Assembly (NCBI GenBank): GCA_021776515.1
Contig: JAJFFS010000016.1
Location: 369,706-433,705 of the forward strand
Origin: Robiginitomaculum sp.
GTDB taxonomy: Bacteria > Pseudomonadota > Alphaproteobacteria > Caulobacterales > Maricaulaceae
Length of the DNA: 64,000 nt
Direction of reading: 5' to 3'
The notes beneath the pieces were generated by a model that saw only the letters and a program-made list of their open reading frames with translations, did no database searches and had not been told where the DNA came from. Both the position numbers and the translations under genes were made by a program. Shown here piece by piece: positions 8,266 through 16,504 of the stretch (the stretch's first letter is position 1; every line of letters begins with the position of its first letter).

Positions 8266-9329
8266 GCCATGATTACACCGCCATACAATGGAACCGCTTC
8301 AAATGGCGTTATGATGTGATTGTGCTGGCGGGTATTGCGCTCTTTATTGCCATGTTTGTTTTCATCTCCATGGTTTCCCGTTCGCCGGGGCAGTCGTTTA
8401 CTGTGGTGCAGGTGCTTATCCGTGCCTTTGGGGCGGCGGCGTTTTTACTGCTGAATGTCATATTAGCCATTGGGCCATTGGCGCGCCTGAACGCCCGTTT
8501 CAAGCCGCTCTTGTACAACAGGCGACATATGGGGGTTTTGTGCTTTTTGCTGGCGCTCACTCATGCCGGGTTGTCGCTGCTTTGGTATCAGGGATTTTCC
8601 GCGCTTAACCCGGTTGTGGCGCTGTTTGTTTCCAATGCGCGCTATACGTCAATATCCGGTTTTCCTTTTGAAAGCATTGGGCTTGTCGCGCTTGTCATGC
8701 TGGCCGTACTGGCTGTTAGCAGCCATGATTTCTGGCAGGCAACCCTGGGGCCAAGCGTGTGGAAACGCATTCACATGAGTATCTACGCCGCCTATGGGTT
8801 ATTGGTTCTGCACATCATGTTAGGCGTGGTGCAAGGCGAAAAGGACGGGCTGTATCCGGCCAGTGTTATTGGGGCATTTTGCCTGATTGCCGGCCTGCAC
8901 ATTTTTTCTGCCTTTACCGGCCGGGTGACAGACAGAAAGGTCAATGCCTCGCTGGATGGCTGGATTAATATTGGTGCGCCGGAACGTATTCCCGAAAACC
9001 GCGCCAAAACCATCCGCACGGCCAAAGGCGAACGCATTGCGGTGTTTCGTTATGATGGCAAGGTTAGCGCCGTCACCAATGTTTGCGCCCATCAGAACGG
9101 CCCCTTGGGCGAAGGGCGTGTGATCGATGGCTGCATCACCTGCCCCTGGCATGGCTGGCAATACCGGCCCGAGGACGGGCGTTCACCGCCACCCTTTGAT
9201 GAAAAAATTTCCACTTATCGGGTGCAGATTGATGGTGGCATGGTTTATGTCCACCCGGACGCATTGCCGCCGGGTACGCCCTCCGCGCCCGCCTTGATAA
9301 AGGAGAAAGCCAATGCCCGGGAAAAATAA
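8262..9329 (+). CDS. ferric-reductase-like transmembrane domain fused to a Rieske 2Fe-2S domain
   Basis: 355 residues. The first 225 hold about six membrane helices like those of ferric reductase/NADPH oxidase/YedZ heme proteins, with candidate heme ligands in LTHAGLSLLWYQ and in the pair H-MSIYAAYGLLVL-H. Residues 240-335 form a Rieske domain with CAHQNGPLG and CPWHGWQY, the complete C-x-H and C-x2-H cluster ligands. It should move electrons between a 2Fe-2S centre and membrane hemes. It lies between a small membrane protein (4-base overlap) and a Cys/His-rich protein (17-base overlap). Donor, acceptor and physiological reaction are not evident. The fused form is unusual compared with stand-alone ferric reductases. 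Confidence 0.85.
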   Translation: MSHDYTAIQWNRFKWRYDVIVLAGIALFIAMFVFISMVSRSPGQSFTVVQVLIRAFGAAAFLLLNVILAIGPLARLNARFKPLLYNRRHMGVLCFLLALTHAGLSLLWYQGFSALNPVVALFVSNARYTSISGFPFESIGLVALVMLAVLAVSSHDFWQATLGPSVWKRIHMSIYAAYGLLVLHIMLGVVQGEKDGLYPASVIGAFCLIAGLHIFSAFTGRVTDRKVNASLDGWINIGAPERIPENRAKTIRTAKGERIAVFRYDGKVSAVTNVCAHQNGPLGEGRVIDGCITCPWHGWQYRPEDGRSPPPFDEKISTYRVQIDGGMVYVHPDALPPGTPSAPALIKEKANAREK

Positions 9330-10065
9330 TTTCTTTGTTGGCTATAACGCTAAATTACCCCGGCCAGACCGTCGCGCCATGGTGTTGGCTGGCAGCGCCG
9401 GGCTGGTGGGGGCGGCACTGGCCGGTGCCAAACTGGCGGTGCACCAACGGGCCCTGGGTGATGGCAATTGGGATCAGCAAAAAACCATCACGGTTGAAGG
9501 TGTGGTTGAACAATCGCCTTATCCGGTTTTGCGCACGGCGGCGCTTGACGGCAAAATGCGCAGTGTCTCGCTGGTGTGTGCCAATAAATGCGGTGTTGAT
9601 GCGCAACTGGCCCCTCTGGAGGGTAAATCGGTCTGGGTGCGTGGTTCGGTTATATCCCGTGGGCGGCACAAACTGCTGGCCGTGGTGGAAAATGCCGAAT
9701 GGATTGGCACGGCGGAAACTACGCAACACCTGCCCCCCGTTACCGAGGAATATCTGGGCCGGGCGGCATTAAGCGGTGAAATACTGGATGCCAAATGCTG
9801 GAGCGGCGCCATGCGCCCCGGCGAGGGCAAGGTTCACAAGGCGTGCGCAACACTGTGCATCCGCATGGGCGGCACGCCGTGGTTTGTCGCCAAAGATAAA
9901 AAGGCAAAACGCGCGGTTTTTGTGCTGACCGGCCCAGAAGGCCAGCCAATACGCCAAGAGGTTTTGCCGCTGGTGGGCGAACCGGTGCGGGTTGCCGGGC
10001 GTTTGTTCCGCCGGGATGATCTGGTGCAGTTCCGCATTGATCCGGCGGCTATTCAGAGCGTTTGA
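9313..10065 (+). CDS. unrecognised two-lobed protein with a conserved-looking Cys/His motif
   Basis: 250 residues. The N-terminus has an Arg-Arg followed by a hydrophobic stretch (RRAMVLAGSAGLVGAALAG), like a Tat-type signal or an anchor. Two beta-rich lobes follow. Lobe one (about 55-135) contains TVEGVVEQSPYPVL and VWVRGSVISRGRHKLLAVVE, resembling an OB-like barrel. Lobe two (about 150-248) contains DAKCWSGAMRPGEGKVHKAC followed by ATLC, a C-x13-H-x2-C-x3-C set suited to metal or heme binding, then another strand set VRVAGRLFRRDDLVQFRID. The start lies 17 bases inside the Rieske fusion gene, so translation is coupled. I do not recognise the family. A role as periplasmic redox partner of the fusion protein is inferred. 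Confidence 0.7.
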   Translation: MPGKNNFFVGYNAKLPRPDRRAMVLAGSAGLVGAALAGAKLAVHQRALGDGNWDQQKTITVEGVVEQSPYPVLRTAALDGKMRSVSLVCANKCGVDAQLAPLEGKSVWVRGSVISRGRHKLLAVVENAEWIGTAETTQHLPPVTEEYLGRAALSGEILDAKCWSGAMRPGEGKVHKACATLCIRMGGTPWFVAKDKKAKRAVFVLTGPEGQPIRQEVLPLVGEPVRVAGRLFRRDDLVQFRIDPAAIQSV

Positions 10066-10080
10066 AATATGCACCCCTCA

Positions 10081-10170
10081 CCGTCATACCGGTGAAAACC
10101 GGTATCCAGTTTTTCATTCGAGCGTTTGGATATAAAGAACTGGACCCCGATTTTCATCGGGGTGACGATG
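10081..10170. repeat. intergenic inverted-repeat element
   Basis: The segment opens with CCGTCATACCGG and closes with ATCGGGGTGACGATG. Short internal palindromes are ATACCGG/CCGGTAT near the left and CCCCGAT/ATCGGGG near the right, and TATCCAG (left) answers CTGGA (right). This is the layout of the GTCATNCC-type palindromic elements common between genes in Alphaproteobacteria. It separates two converging genes. Confidence 0.6.
10086..10114 (+). terminator. probable rho-independent terminator of the redox operon
   Basis: ATACCGG and CCGGTAT pair over seven bases around a six-base loop (10086-10105), followed after four bases by TTTTT at 10110-10114. It lies 20 bases downstream of the last gene of the 7888-10065 operon and is part of the palindromic repeat. 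The stem is short, so efficiency is uncertain. Confidence 0.45.
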
Positions 10171-10176
10171 CTTGTC

Positions 10177-11454
10177 TCAGCCCTCTTCTTCTTCACCCGC
10201 ATCAGGTTTTACCGGATTGCCTTTACCATCATGGGGCAAAGGCAGAAGGCGTTCGGGGACGTTGATTGGTGAGTGCTCTGGAGACCATTGCGCACTGGCA
10301 AGTTGGTTTCCCTTCAGTGCCCGTACGTCTTCGAAATCAGTATTACTTAAGTGCGCCCCTTGCATATGCGTGTCTGATAAGCACGCCTCTTGCATATGCG
10401 CGTCTATTAAGTTCGCTCCTCGCATATGCGCGCTCAGTAAGTCCGCCCTTTCCATATGCGCGTTTCTTAAGTTCGCCCCTTGCATATGTGCGCCTATTAA
10501 GTCCGCCTTTTCCATATGCGCGCCTGATAAGTCCGCCCTTTGCATATGCGCGCCCCTCAGGATGAGCTTTGTGAGATCAGAGCCATTGGGCATATTGATT
10601 TTAGTAAGCCAGGCATGGCTGAGGTCAAGCTGGCCTTCGCCACCATCTGGCCGTGTCTCAACCGGGAAAGACCGGACGATGATTTTAAAGGCGGCCTGAA
10701 TATCTTCAGGGGCGGGTGGGATGGCAGAAATATAAGAATAGAATTTTTCCCAATCCAGATTACCGTCTTCGTCCAGATAAGGGGAATCATCATCGTGTTC
10801 GGCGGCCTGATCATCCGCAGTTTCTTCTTGTTCTTTCTTTTGATGAATTTTATGGCTTTGTTCACGGATAAAGGCAGCCAGGGTTTCCAATATCTGGCGG
10901 GCGAGGTGAGAGCCTGGCCCTTCGCGGTCCAGAGCGTCCTTGGCCAGCGCTTCCAGCGCATAAAGCGCACCAAGCCGGGCGGGCATTTTTTCACTGGCCA
11001 ATTGATCAGCCGAGCGGGCAAATATTTCGGCATCAGATTTGCGGCGCTCATTGGCGATGTTTTCATCACTCTGTACTGTGCGGTTCAGGGAATTAGCCAG
11101 CGTGATCACCGCCAACAGGCCCGCCGCCAATGTGCCGATGGCCAGCCCCACATTACGAAGACCAATTATAATATTAATACCTTCAATGCCTTCAAAAATT
11201 GGGCCAAGGTCCAGAATTTTTTCATTTGAAGTGGCTAGCCAGAAATAGCCCAGAACAACAAAGATAATCCAAACCAGAACGGCATTGCGGATGTAGCGGC
11301 GCAGGCGAGTGCCTGCCTCTGGTTCCAGCGTGGGGGTATAATGTTTCAACCAGAATTGATCCACGCCATTCTCAGGTAATCGAGTGTGTAATTCTTTCCC
11401 CCACGCTTTGGGGGAAGCGAAAATACTGGCCAATGCTTTGAAATATACCGTCAT
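10177..11454 (-). CDS. pentapeptide-repeat protein with N-terminal membrane segments
   Basis: 425 residues. Two membrane helices lie at about 40-60 (AVLVWIIFVVLGYFWLA) and 90-115 (VGLAIGTLAAGLLAVITLAN). A cytoplasmic helical region follows (about 120-270) with SADQLASEKMPARLGALYALEALAKD, the pattern seen in membrane pentapeptide proteins. The C-terminal third is a right-handed beta-helix of tandem A(D/N)LxxAHMxx units, seen as a 30-base periodicity in the DNA at about 10330-10560. The alternating His-Met is strikingly regular. The end is Glu-rich. Such proteins are often scaffolds; no specific function can be given. It is flanked by palindromic repeats and has no clear operon partner. Confidence 0.85.
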   Translation of the reverse strand: MTVYFKALASIFASPKAWGKELHTRLPENGVDQFWLKHYTPTLEPEAGTRLRRYIRNAVLVWIIFVVLGYFWLATSNEKILDLGPIFEGIEGINIIIGLRNVGLAIGTLAAGLLAVITLANSLNRTVQSDENIANERRKSDAEIFARSADQLASEKMPARLGALYALEALAKDALDREGPGSHLARQILETLAAFIREQSHKIHQKKEQEETADDQAAEHDDDSPYLDEDGNLDWEKFYSYISAIPPAPEDIQAAFKIIVRSFPVETRPDGGEGQLDLSHAWLTKINMPNGSDLTKLILRGAHMQRADLSGAHMEKADLIGAHMQGANLRNAHMERADLLSAHMRGANLIDAHMQEACLSDTHMQGAHLSNTDFEDVRALKGNQLASAQWSPEHSPINVPERLLPLPHDGKGNPVKPDAGEEEEG

Positions 11455-11547
11455 GACATGATCATGGCGGAAAAGGGCAGGCTTTGTCCAGTTTGTCTAA
11501 AGGGTATTCTTTAAGGGCAGGCGACGAAGGCGATCTTAGCGGGCATC

Positions 11548-11649
11548 CACCCTTCGACAGGCTCAGGGTGAGGCCGTTTGTGTTCATCTGGCTTTCTTAA
11601 AAAAAACACCTCACCCTGAGGGCGAGCGCAGCGCGTGTCTCGAAGGGTG
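11548..11649. repeat. long inverted repeat of the CCCTTCGACAGGCTCAGGG type
   Basis: The left arm begins CACCCTTCGACAGGCTCAGG at 11548 and runs into GTGAGG. The right arm carries CCTCACCCTGAGGGC and ends TCGAAGGGTG at 11649. The arms pair over most of their length around a loop containing an A8 run. This arm sequence is a well-known dispersed intergenic element in many Alphaproteobacteria. Here it separates the ABC-F gene from the pentapeptide gene, both on the minus strand, and may act as a transcriptional barrier. Confidence 0.75.
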
Positions 11650-11651
11650 TG

Positions 11652-13445
11652 TCATGCCCCACCGGCCAGTTCATCCAGTTCCAGCCAGCGCAGTTCCATG
11701 TCTTCAAGTTTTCCCGCCGCGTCGATAAGGGCGGCGCTGGCCTGATCAAAGCGTTTACGGTCTGTGGTAAACAAATCCGGGTCGGCCAGGATGATATCCA
11801 TTTTTTGGATGCGTTTTTCCATCGCCGCAATTTCACCGGGAAGGGTTTTCAGGGCGTGCTGGTCCTTGAACGTAAGCTTTGTTTTGGCAGGTTTTTTGTC
11901 AGAAGGTTTTGGCTTGGATTTGCCCGCTTTCTGGCTTTGCTTTTTGTTATTGCCGGGTGCGACCTTGCGCTGGCGTAGCATATCGGAATAGCCGCCTGGA
12001 TATTCGCGCCATCGTCCTTGTTCCTCATGGACAATGATGGAGGTGGTCACCCGGTCAAGAAAATCCCGATCATGACTGACCAGCATCACTGTGCCGGCAT
12101 AATCGGACAAAAATGATTGCAACAGGTCCAGGGTTTCAAGGTCCAGATCATTGGTCGGCTCGTCAAGCACCAGAAAATTGCCCGGCAGCGCCAACGAGCG
12201 CGCCAGCATCAGCCGCGCTTTCTCGCCGCCTGAAAGCACCGAAACCGGCGTTCCGGCCTGATCCGGGGTAAACAGAAAATCTTTCATATAGGCCATGACG
12301 TGTTTACTTCCCGTGGCCAGATCAACCATATCGCCGCCATTGGTCAGCGCCTCTTTTAGCGACCAGTCGGGGTTAAGCTGGGATCGGTTCTGGTCCATGC
12401 TCACCAGATCAATATTGCTGCCCACTTTGACAGTGCCCGTGTCCGGGGCCATCTCGCCGATGAGCATATTCAGCAGCGTTGTCTTGCCCGCGCCATTGGG
12501 GCCGACAATGCCAATGCGGCTGCCCCGGGTGAGGCGACAGGAAAAGTCTTTCACCAGCGTTTTATCACCATAGGCTTTGCCAATATGTTTGGCCTCGATG
12601 ATGATTTTGCCTGCGCCTCTGCCCTCGGCGACGTTCAGGGTGATATTGCCCTTTGGCCCCTCGAAATCCCGTTTTTGGCTGCGTAATTCCTGCAGGTTTT
12701 TAACCCTCCGCATATTGCGCTTGCGCCGCGCCGTAACGCCATATCTCAGCCAGTGTTCCTCGCGGACAATTTTGCGGGCAAGCTTGTGCTGTTCCAGCTC
12801 TTCCTTTTCCAGCACCTCATCGCGCCAGTCCTCGAACGCGGCAAAGCCCTTGCCCAACATACGGCATTGCCCCCGGTCCACCCACAAGGTCTTGCGGCTG
12901 AGACGTTCGGAAAAACGCCTGTCGTGACTAATGAGAACCAGCGCCGAAGACAGCGAGGATAGCTCCTGCTCCAGCCATTCTATTGTCGGCAGGTCAAGAT
13001 GGTTGGTTGGCTCATCCAGCAGCAAAACATCGGGCTTGGGGGCCAGGGTGCGGGCCAAAGCGGCGCGGCGTGCTTCACCGCCGGAGATCAATTTCGGGTC
13101 CTCCTCGCCGGTAAGGCCCAGAGCATAAAGCAGCGTTTGCGCCCGGTGGGCATCATCGCCAGGGGCCAGACCGGCCTCTACATAATCGCCTACGCGCTCA
13201 AAACCTGTAAAATCCGGCTCCTGCGGCAGATAGCGTATGGTGGTGCCCGGTTGCACGAACACACTGCCGTCGTCAGGTTCCAGCAAGCCCGCCATGACCT
13301 TTAATAGCGTGGATTTGCCCGAGCCATTGCGCCCGACCACGCAAAGGCGTTCCCCTGCGTGCAGCGCACATTCAGCCCCGTCCAGCACCTGGGTATTGCC
13401 AAAACTTTGCTCGATATCGCGTACATGCAGGATGGGTGGGGCCAT
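11652..13445 (-). CDS. uup: ABC-F family ATPase, Uup type
   Basis: 597 residues with two ABC ATPase domains and no membrane segment. Walker A motifs are GRNGSGKST (about residue 38) and GPNGAGKTT (about 317). Signature motifs are ISGGEARR and LSGGEKARLM, and both Walker B regions read LLDEPTNHLDL or VLDEPTNDLDL. The inter-domain linker carries the basic RRKRNMRRV stretch. After a Lys-rich hinge (about 505-540) the C-terminus is a coiled coil typical of Uup. ABC-F proteins act on ribosomes, and Uup also influences transposon excision and replication. It is followed after about 45 bases by the pyk gene on the same strand upstream. Confidence 0.93.
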   Translation of the reverse strand: MAPPILHVRDIEQSFGNTQVLDGAECALHAGERLCVVGRNGSGKSTLLKVMAGLLEPDDGSVFVQPGTTIRYLPQEPDFTGFERVGDYVEAGLAPGDDAHRAQTLLYALGLTGEEDPKLISGGEARRAALARTLAPKPDVLLLDEPTNHLDLPTIEWLEQELSSLSSALVLISHDRRFSERLSRKTLWVDRGQCRMLGKGFAAFEDWRDEVLEKEELEQHKLARKIVREEHWLRYGVTARRKRNMRRVKNLQELRSQKRDFEGPKGNITLNVAEGRGAGKIIIEAKHIGKAYGDKTLVKDFSCRLTRGSRIGIVGPNGAGKTTLLNMLIGEMAPDTGTVKVGSNIDLVSMDQNRSQLNPDWSLKEALTNGGDMVDLATGSKHVMAYMKDFLFTPDQAGTPVSVLSGGEKARLMLARSLALPGNFLVLDEPTNDLDLETLDLLQSFLSDYAGTVMLVSHDRDFLDRVTTSIIVHEEQGRWREYPGGYSDMLRQRKVAPGNNKKQSQKAGKSKPKPSDKKPAKTKLTFKDQHALKTLPGEIAAMEKRIQKMDIILADPDLFTTDRKRFDQASAALIDAAGKLEDMELRWLELDELAGGA

Positions 13446-13490
13446 GTCAGTGTAAATAATTACCAGAAATATGTTTTAAAGAGACGCTTG

Positions 13491-14903
13491 TTAATCAACC
13501 CGGGCGATACGCATCAAATTTGTTTTGCCGGGTGTGCCAAAAGGAATGCCGGCAGTAACCACAATGCGGTCGCGCGTTTTGGCGATACCTTCTTTTTGGG
13601 CCTGTGCCTTGGCCTTGTCTATCATGTCGTCAATATTTTGCGCATCTTCAATCTCGATAGCAGTGACACCCCAGACCAGGGTCAGGCGTCGTGCTGTCGA
13701 GCGGTTTGGGGTCAGGCCGATAATACGCTGAATGGGTCGTTCTCGCGCCGCGCGATATGCCGTAGACCCAGACGATGTATAGGTAACTATAGCGGCTGCC
13801 CTGATGGTGTCGGCGGCCAGGTGTGCTGCTGCCATAATGGCATCAGGCGTCGTATTTTCGCGTTCCAGACGTTCAGCGGCCAGCAGGCGGCGATAGCTAT
13901 CGGCGCGCTCTACTCTGCGAATAATCCTGTCCATCATTTTAGCGGCTTCAACCGGGTACGCCCCCATGGCGCTTTCGCCAGACAGCATCACCGCATCGGC
14001 ACCATCATAAACGGCGGTGGCCACGTCAGAAGCTTCGGCCCGGGTTGGCGCGGGATTGGAAATCATGGACTCCAGCATTTGCGTGGCGACGATAACTGGC
14101 TTGCCCATGGCACGCCCGGCGCGGATGATTTGTTTTTGTAAAATGGGTACATCTTCAGGGGGCATTTCAACGCCCAGATCGCCGCGCGCTACCATAACCG
14201 CATCTGAGAGTTCCAGAATTTCGGTCAGCCGTGAAATGGCCAATGGTTTTTCCAACTTGGATACAATGCCTGCTTTGCCGCGAACCAGCTTGCGCAGTTC
14301 GGCAACATCCTCCGGGCCTTGTACAAACGACAGAGCCACCCAGTCCACTCCCAAAGAAAGAGCAAAGGAAAGATCGCGCATATCCTTGTCGGTAATTGCC
14401 GAAATAGGCAGACGCGCGCCTGGTAGATTAACGCCTTTATTGGCCGAAAGCTTACCCGTGGTCAGTACTTTTACTTCGGCAAAACCATCGCCAACACTGG
14501 TGATTTCAAAGCGCATACGCCCATCATCAATGAGTAACAACTCACCTTTTTTCAGAACCTTGAATATTTCGGGGTGGGGCAGGGGTGCGCGGGTGTTGTC
14601 ACCCTTTGTCTTGTCCAAATCAAATCGATAGTTATCGCCCTGGGTTAGAGCAATGTTGTCAGCTGTAAATTTGCCAAGTCGCAGTTTAGGTCCCTGCAAA
14701 TCAGCCAACACGGCTATGGGCCGTTTTTTGCCGCGCTCGACAGTGCGAATAACGTCGTAGACCCGTCTGTGGTCTTCGTGTGTCCCATGAGAAAAGTTCA
14801 TCCGAAAAACATCAACACCGGCATCAAACAGGGCGGCAATTACTTCTGGTGACTGGCTGGCGGGGCCAAGAGTGGCAACAGTTTTTGTGCGGGCACGTTT
14901 CAT
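13491..14903 (-). CDS. pyk: pyruvate kinase
   Basis: 470 residues from the ATG at 14903. The protein converts phosphoenolpyruvate and ADP to pyruvate and ATP in glycolysis. Family motifs are TVATLGPAS at the N-terminus, MNFSHGTHEDH (substrate site), the catalytic LEKPLAI lysine region, VARGDLGVEMPPEDV and the metal/K+ site, and MLSGESAMGAYPVEA. A C-terminal allosteric-type domain covers about 345-470. In-frame codons extend 33 residues upstream, but that extension lacks family features, and AAGAGC lies just before 14903. It stands upstream of uup on the same strand, spaced by 45 bases. Confidence 0.96.
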   Translation of the reverse strand: MKRARTKTVATLGPASQSPEVIAALFDAGVDVFRMNFSHGTHEDHRRVYDVIRTVERGKKRPIAVLADLQGPKLRLGKFTADNIALTQGDNYRFDLDKTKGDNTRAPLPHPEIFKVLKKGELLLIDDGRMRFEITSVGDGFAEVKVLTTGKLSANKGVNLPGARLPISAITDKDMRDLSFALSLGVDWVALSFVQGPEDVAELRKLVRGKAGIVSKLEKPLAISRLTEILELSDAVMVARGDLGVEMPPEDVPILQKQIIRAGRAMGKPVIVATQMLESMISNPAPTRAEASDVATAVYDGADAVMLSGESAMGAYPVEAAKMMDRIIRRVERADSYRRLLAAERLERENTTPDAIMAAAHLAADTIRAAAIVTYTSSGSTAYRAARERPIQRIIGLTPNRSTARRLTLVWGVTAIEIEDAQNIDDMIDKAKAQAQKEGIAKTRDRIVVTAGIPFGTPGKTNLMRIARVD

Positions 14904-14990
14904 GGTTAGCTCTTTTCGATTAAACGCGATTAGGCATGTGTTCGGCCTTGTGCGCAAGCGGCAGGTGCTAAAAATCACGAAGGGTTTATC

Positions 14991-15094
14991 AGCTCTGCTC
15001 ACATGCAGAGCGGTAAGGTGTATATGATATTTATCGCTTACCAGCTCTGCTCACATGCAGAGCGGTAAGGTGTATATGATATTTATCGCTTACC
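14991..15094. repeat. exact 52-bp tandem duplication containing a long hairpin
   Basis: The 52-base unit at 14991-15042 is repeated without change at 15043-15094, and the first bases of a third copy follow. On the minus strand each unit can fold with CTTACC and GGTAAG as outer arms and GCTCTGC / GCAGAGC as inner arms around ATGTGA; the best complete hairpin spans 15037-15069. It lies upstream of pyk on the minus strand and downstream of tRNA-Asn, so it could sit in the pyk leader. It carries the core ACCGC-GC-GAGC pattern shared by other hairpins in this window. Confidence 0.85.
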
Positions 15095-15158
15095 AGCTTT
15101 TGACAGACAGGGCATATACGTTGCAAACAGCCCGGGAAACAGTTCACCCATGCCCATA

Positions 15159-15194
15159 AATAAAAACCCGCCAGATCATTGATCTGACGGGTTT
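15159..15194 (-). terminator. rho-independent terminator of tRNA-Asn
   Basis: On the minus strand, AAACCCGTCAGATCA and TGATCTGGCGGGTTT (15164-15194) pair over about 15 positions with one G-U wobble, followed by TTTTATTTAT. It starts four bases after the tRNA-Asn 3' end, so it terminates that transcript. Confidence 0.85.
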
Positions 15195-15198
15195 GAAT

Positions 15199-15274
15199 TG
15201 GCTCCTCGGACTGGACTCGAACCAGTGACCCGCTGATTAACAGTCAGCTGCTCTACCAACTGAGCTACCGAGGA
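15199..15274 (-). tRNA. tRNA-Asn (anticodon GUU)
   Basis: 76 bases with CCA encoded. The acceptor stem TCCTCGG pairs with CCGAGGA, the D arm is GCTC-AGTTGGTA-GAGC, the anticodon loop CTGTTAA gives GUU, and the T arm contains TTCGAGT. The cloverleaf is complete, and a strong terminator lies directly downstream. Confidence 0.97.
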
Positions 15275-15605
15275 TCAGAGCCGTTCCGTAAAGGAACGAG
15301 CAGCGCGTAATAGCAAAGCCTTTGCGGCTGCGAAAGTCTGAATGTGTATCTTCTTGGTTAAATCGCAGTGCTATCGGACAGTAGAGCGTAGCCGATATTC
15401 TTTCTCATATTGCTATAAAAAAAAGGGAGCCAGAAAGCTGGCTCCCATAAGGCATTGGGTGAATGGTGGGTGTCTTCAGGGAAGACAACTGCACTCTCTC
15501 AAAAAAGTCTTAAAAACAGGTTAATGTTTAATTGCATTTGAAGCATTAGATTCACGGAGATTTCCAACGTCTCAATAAACATGGTTAACAATGTATGTGT
15601 GGCTG
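15275..15605. other. 331-base gap without a gene
   Basis: Between tRNA-Asn and the carbonic anhydrase gene I see the terminator at 15417-15446, an imperfect hairpin TATCGG ... CCGATA at about 15372-15397 that may be a decayed relative of the small repeat family, and presumably the tRNA-Asn promoter just upstream of 15274. No open frame here has a credible start or family resemblance. Confidence 0.6.
15417..15446 (-). terminator. rho-independent terminator, probably for the carbonic anhydrase gene
   Basis: GGGAGCCAG and CTGGCTCCC form a perfect hairpin at 15425-15446, and the minus strand continues into eight T residues (15424-15417). It lies about 160 bases downstream of the carbonic anhydrase stop, the nearest minus-strand gene. 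It is the strongest terminator in the window. Confidence 0.88.
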
Positions 15606-16415
15606 CTATTCTGAGCGCAAAATATAACGCCGGTTGATGGGCTGAGCAGGGCGATAATTATTAGCATAAAGTTGCGCAAACGCATTAATTTGTGCCTTTG
15701 ACGCTTCAATAGGGTGGCTAAATACGGCCCAGTCAACAATCTCGGAGCAAGGTGGCGTGGTCAGTGAGCCCTGATAACGATAGTACCCCCGCTCCGCTGG
15801 CAGAAGATCAGTAGCGTCAAAGTCGTGGCTGGCGACAATTGTATCTTTTTCCAATGGGGCAATGTCCCAAATGCTCTGCAAGGCCGGGTTTGCTTCACCT
15901 TCTTTAAAAAACACACCAAGAACGCCCAGGGTTCCATCATCTGCCTTATGCACAAAATGGACCTCTAGTGGATAATGTTTTCCGTCAACGGTGTGTTCGC
16001 TATTATGGTGAAAATGAAACTGCAAGAGCGTGAACGTCTTGCCATCAAGCACCATCTGGCTTTGGTGCTCGACGTTAACCTGAATGGTGTGGCCATTATT
16101 AACAACACTGGGGACAAAGGGTGCCCAGTTTATTTGTATGGGGGCCAGGGGTGCGCTGCGGGCACTGATCAGGTCTACCGGCGACTGCTGTGCACCTGTG
16201 GCGCATTGCGCATAGCTGGCTTCAAGTGAACCCCAATGCTCTGGCCCATCTTCCCCGCCATAGCTCCAGTGCTTGTGATGATCGGGCGCATGTGATTTGG
16301 AATCATTGCTAGCCTTGTTTTGGTGGGTATTGTTATCCGCGTTGGTCAGCGCTGGCGTTCCGAGCAAAGCAAAAGACGCAAAAAGCAAGAGGGCCAATTT
16401 ATGATTGTAGGGCAT
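15606..16415 (-). CDS. cah: alpha-class carbonic anhydrase, exported
   Basis: About 269 residues from the ATG at 16415. A signal peptide (LALLLFASFALLGTPALTNA) directs it to the periplasm, where it interconverts CO2 and bicarbonate. The zinc-binding set is visible as QFHFHHNSEH plus VHFVHK, giving the classic His-x-His and third His. Other family motifs are HWSYGGEDGPEHW, QQSPVDL and TTPPCSEIVDW. Two polar His/Asp/Lys-rich residues stretches follow the signal peptide. Frames upstream of 16415 are open but lack family sequence, so this start is chosen. It ends in a strong terminator 160 bases downstream. Confidence 0.94.
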   Translation of the reverse strand: MPYNHKLALLLFASFALLGTPALTNADNNTHQNKASNDSKSHAPDHHKHWSYGGEDGPEHWGSLEASYAQCATGAQQSPVDLISARSAPLAPIQINWAPFVPSVVNNGHTIQVNVEHQSQMVLDGKTFTLLQFHFHHNSEHTVDGKHYPLEVHFVHKADDGTLGVLGVFFKEGEANPALQSIWDIAPLEKDTIVASHDFDATDLLPAERGYYRYQGSLTTPPCSEIVDWAVFSHPIEASKAQINAFAQLYANNYRPAQPINRRYILRSE

Positions 16416-16504
16416 GGGTTTTCTCCGGTTACAGGAATCACCAAAAGGATGGCGCAAACTGGTTAAAAAGCAAAGACAAATAGATAATGCAGATATCAAA
16501 CACA

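Noticed and set aside
10330..10560. CRISPR-like 30-base periodicity
   Set aside because: The period is two pentapeptides in a coding frame, with no unique spacers.
10540..11229. 229-codon open frame on the plus strand
   Set aside because: Antisense to the pentapeptide protein; hydrophobic parts mirror its membrane helices.
13359..14141. 260-codon open frame on the plus strand
   Set aside because: Antisense to uup and pyk, no family features, composition follows the sense genes.
15342..15524. 60-codon open frame between tRNA-Asn and cah
   Set aside because: It runs through a strong terminator hairpin and has no ribosome binding site or family likeness.
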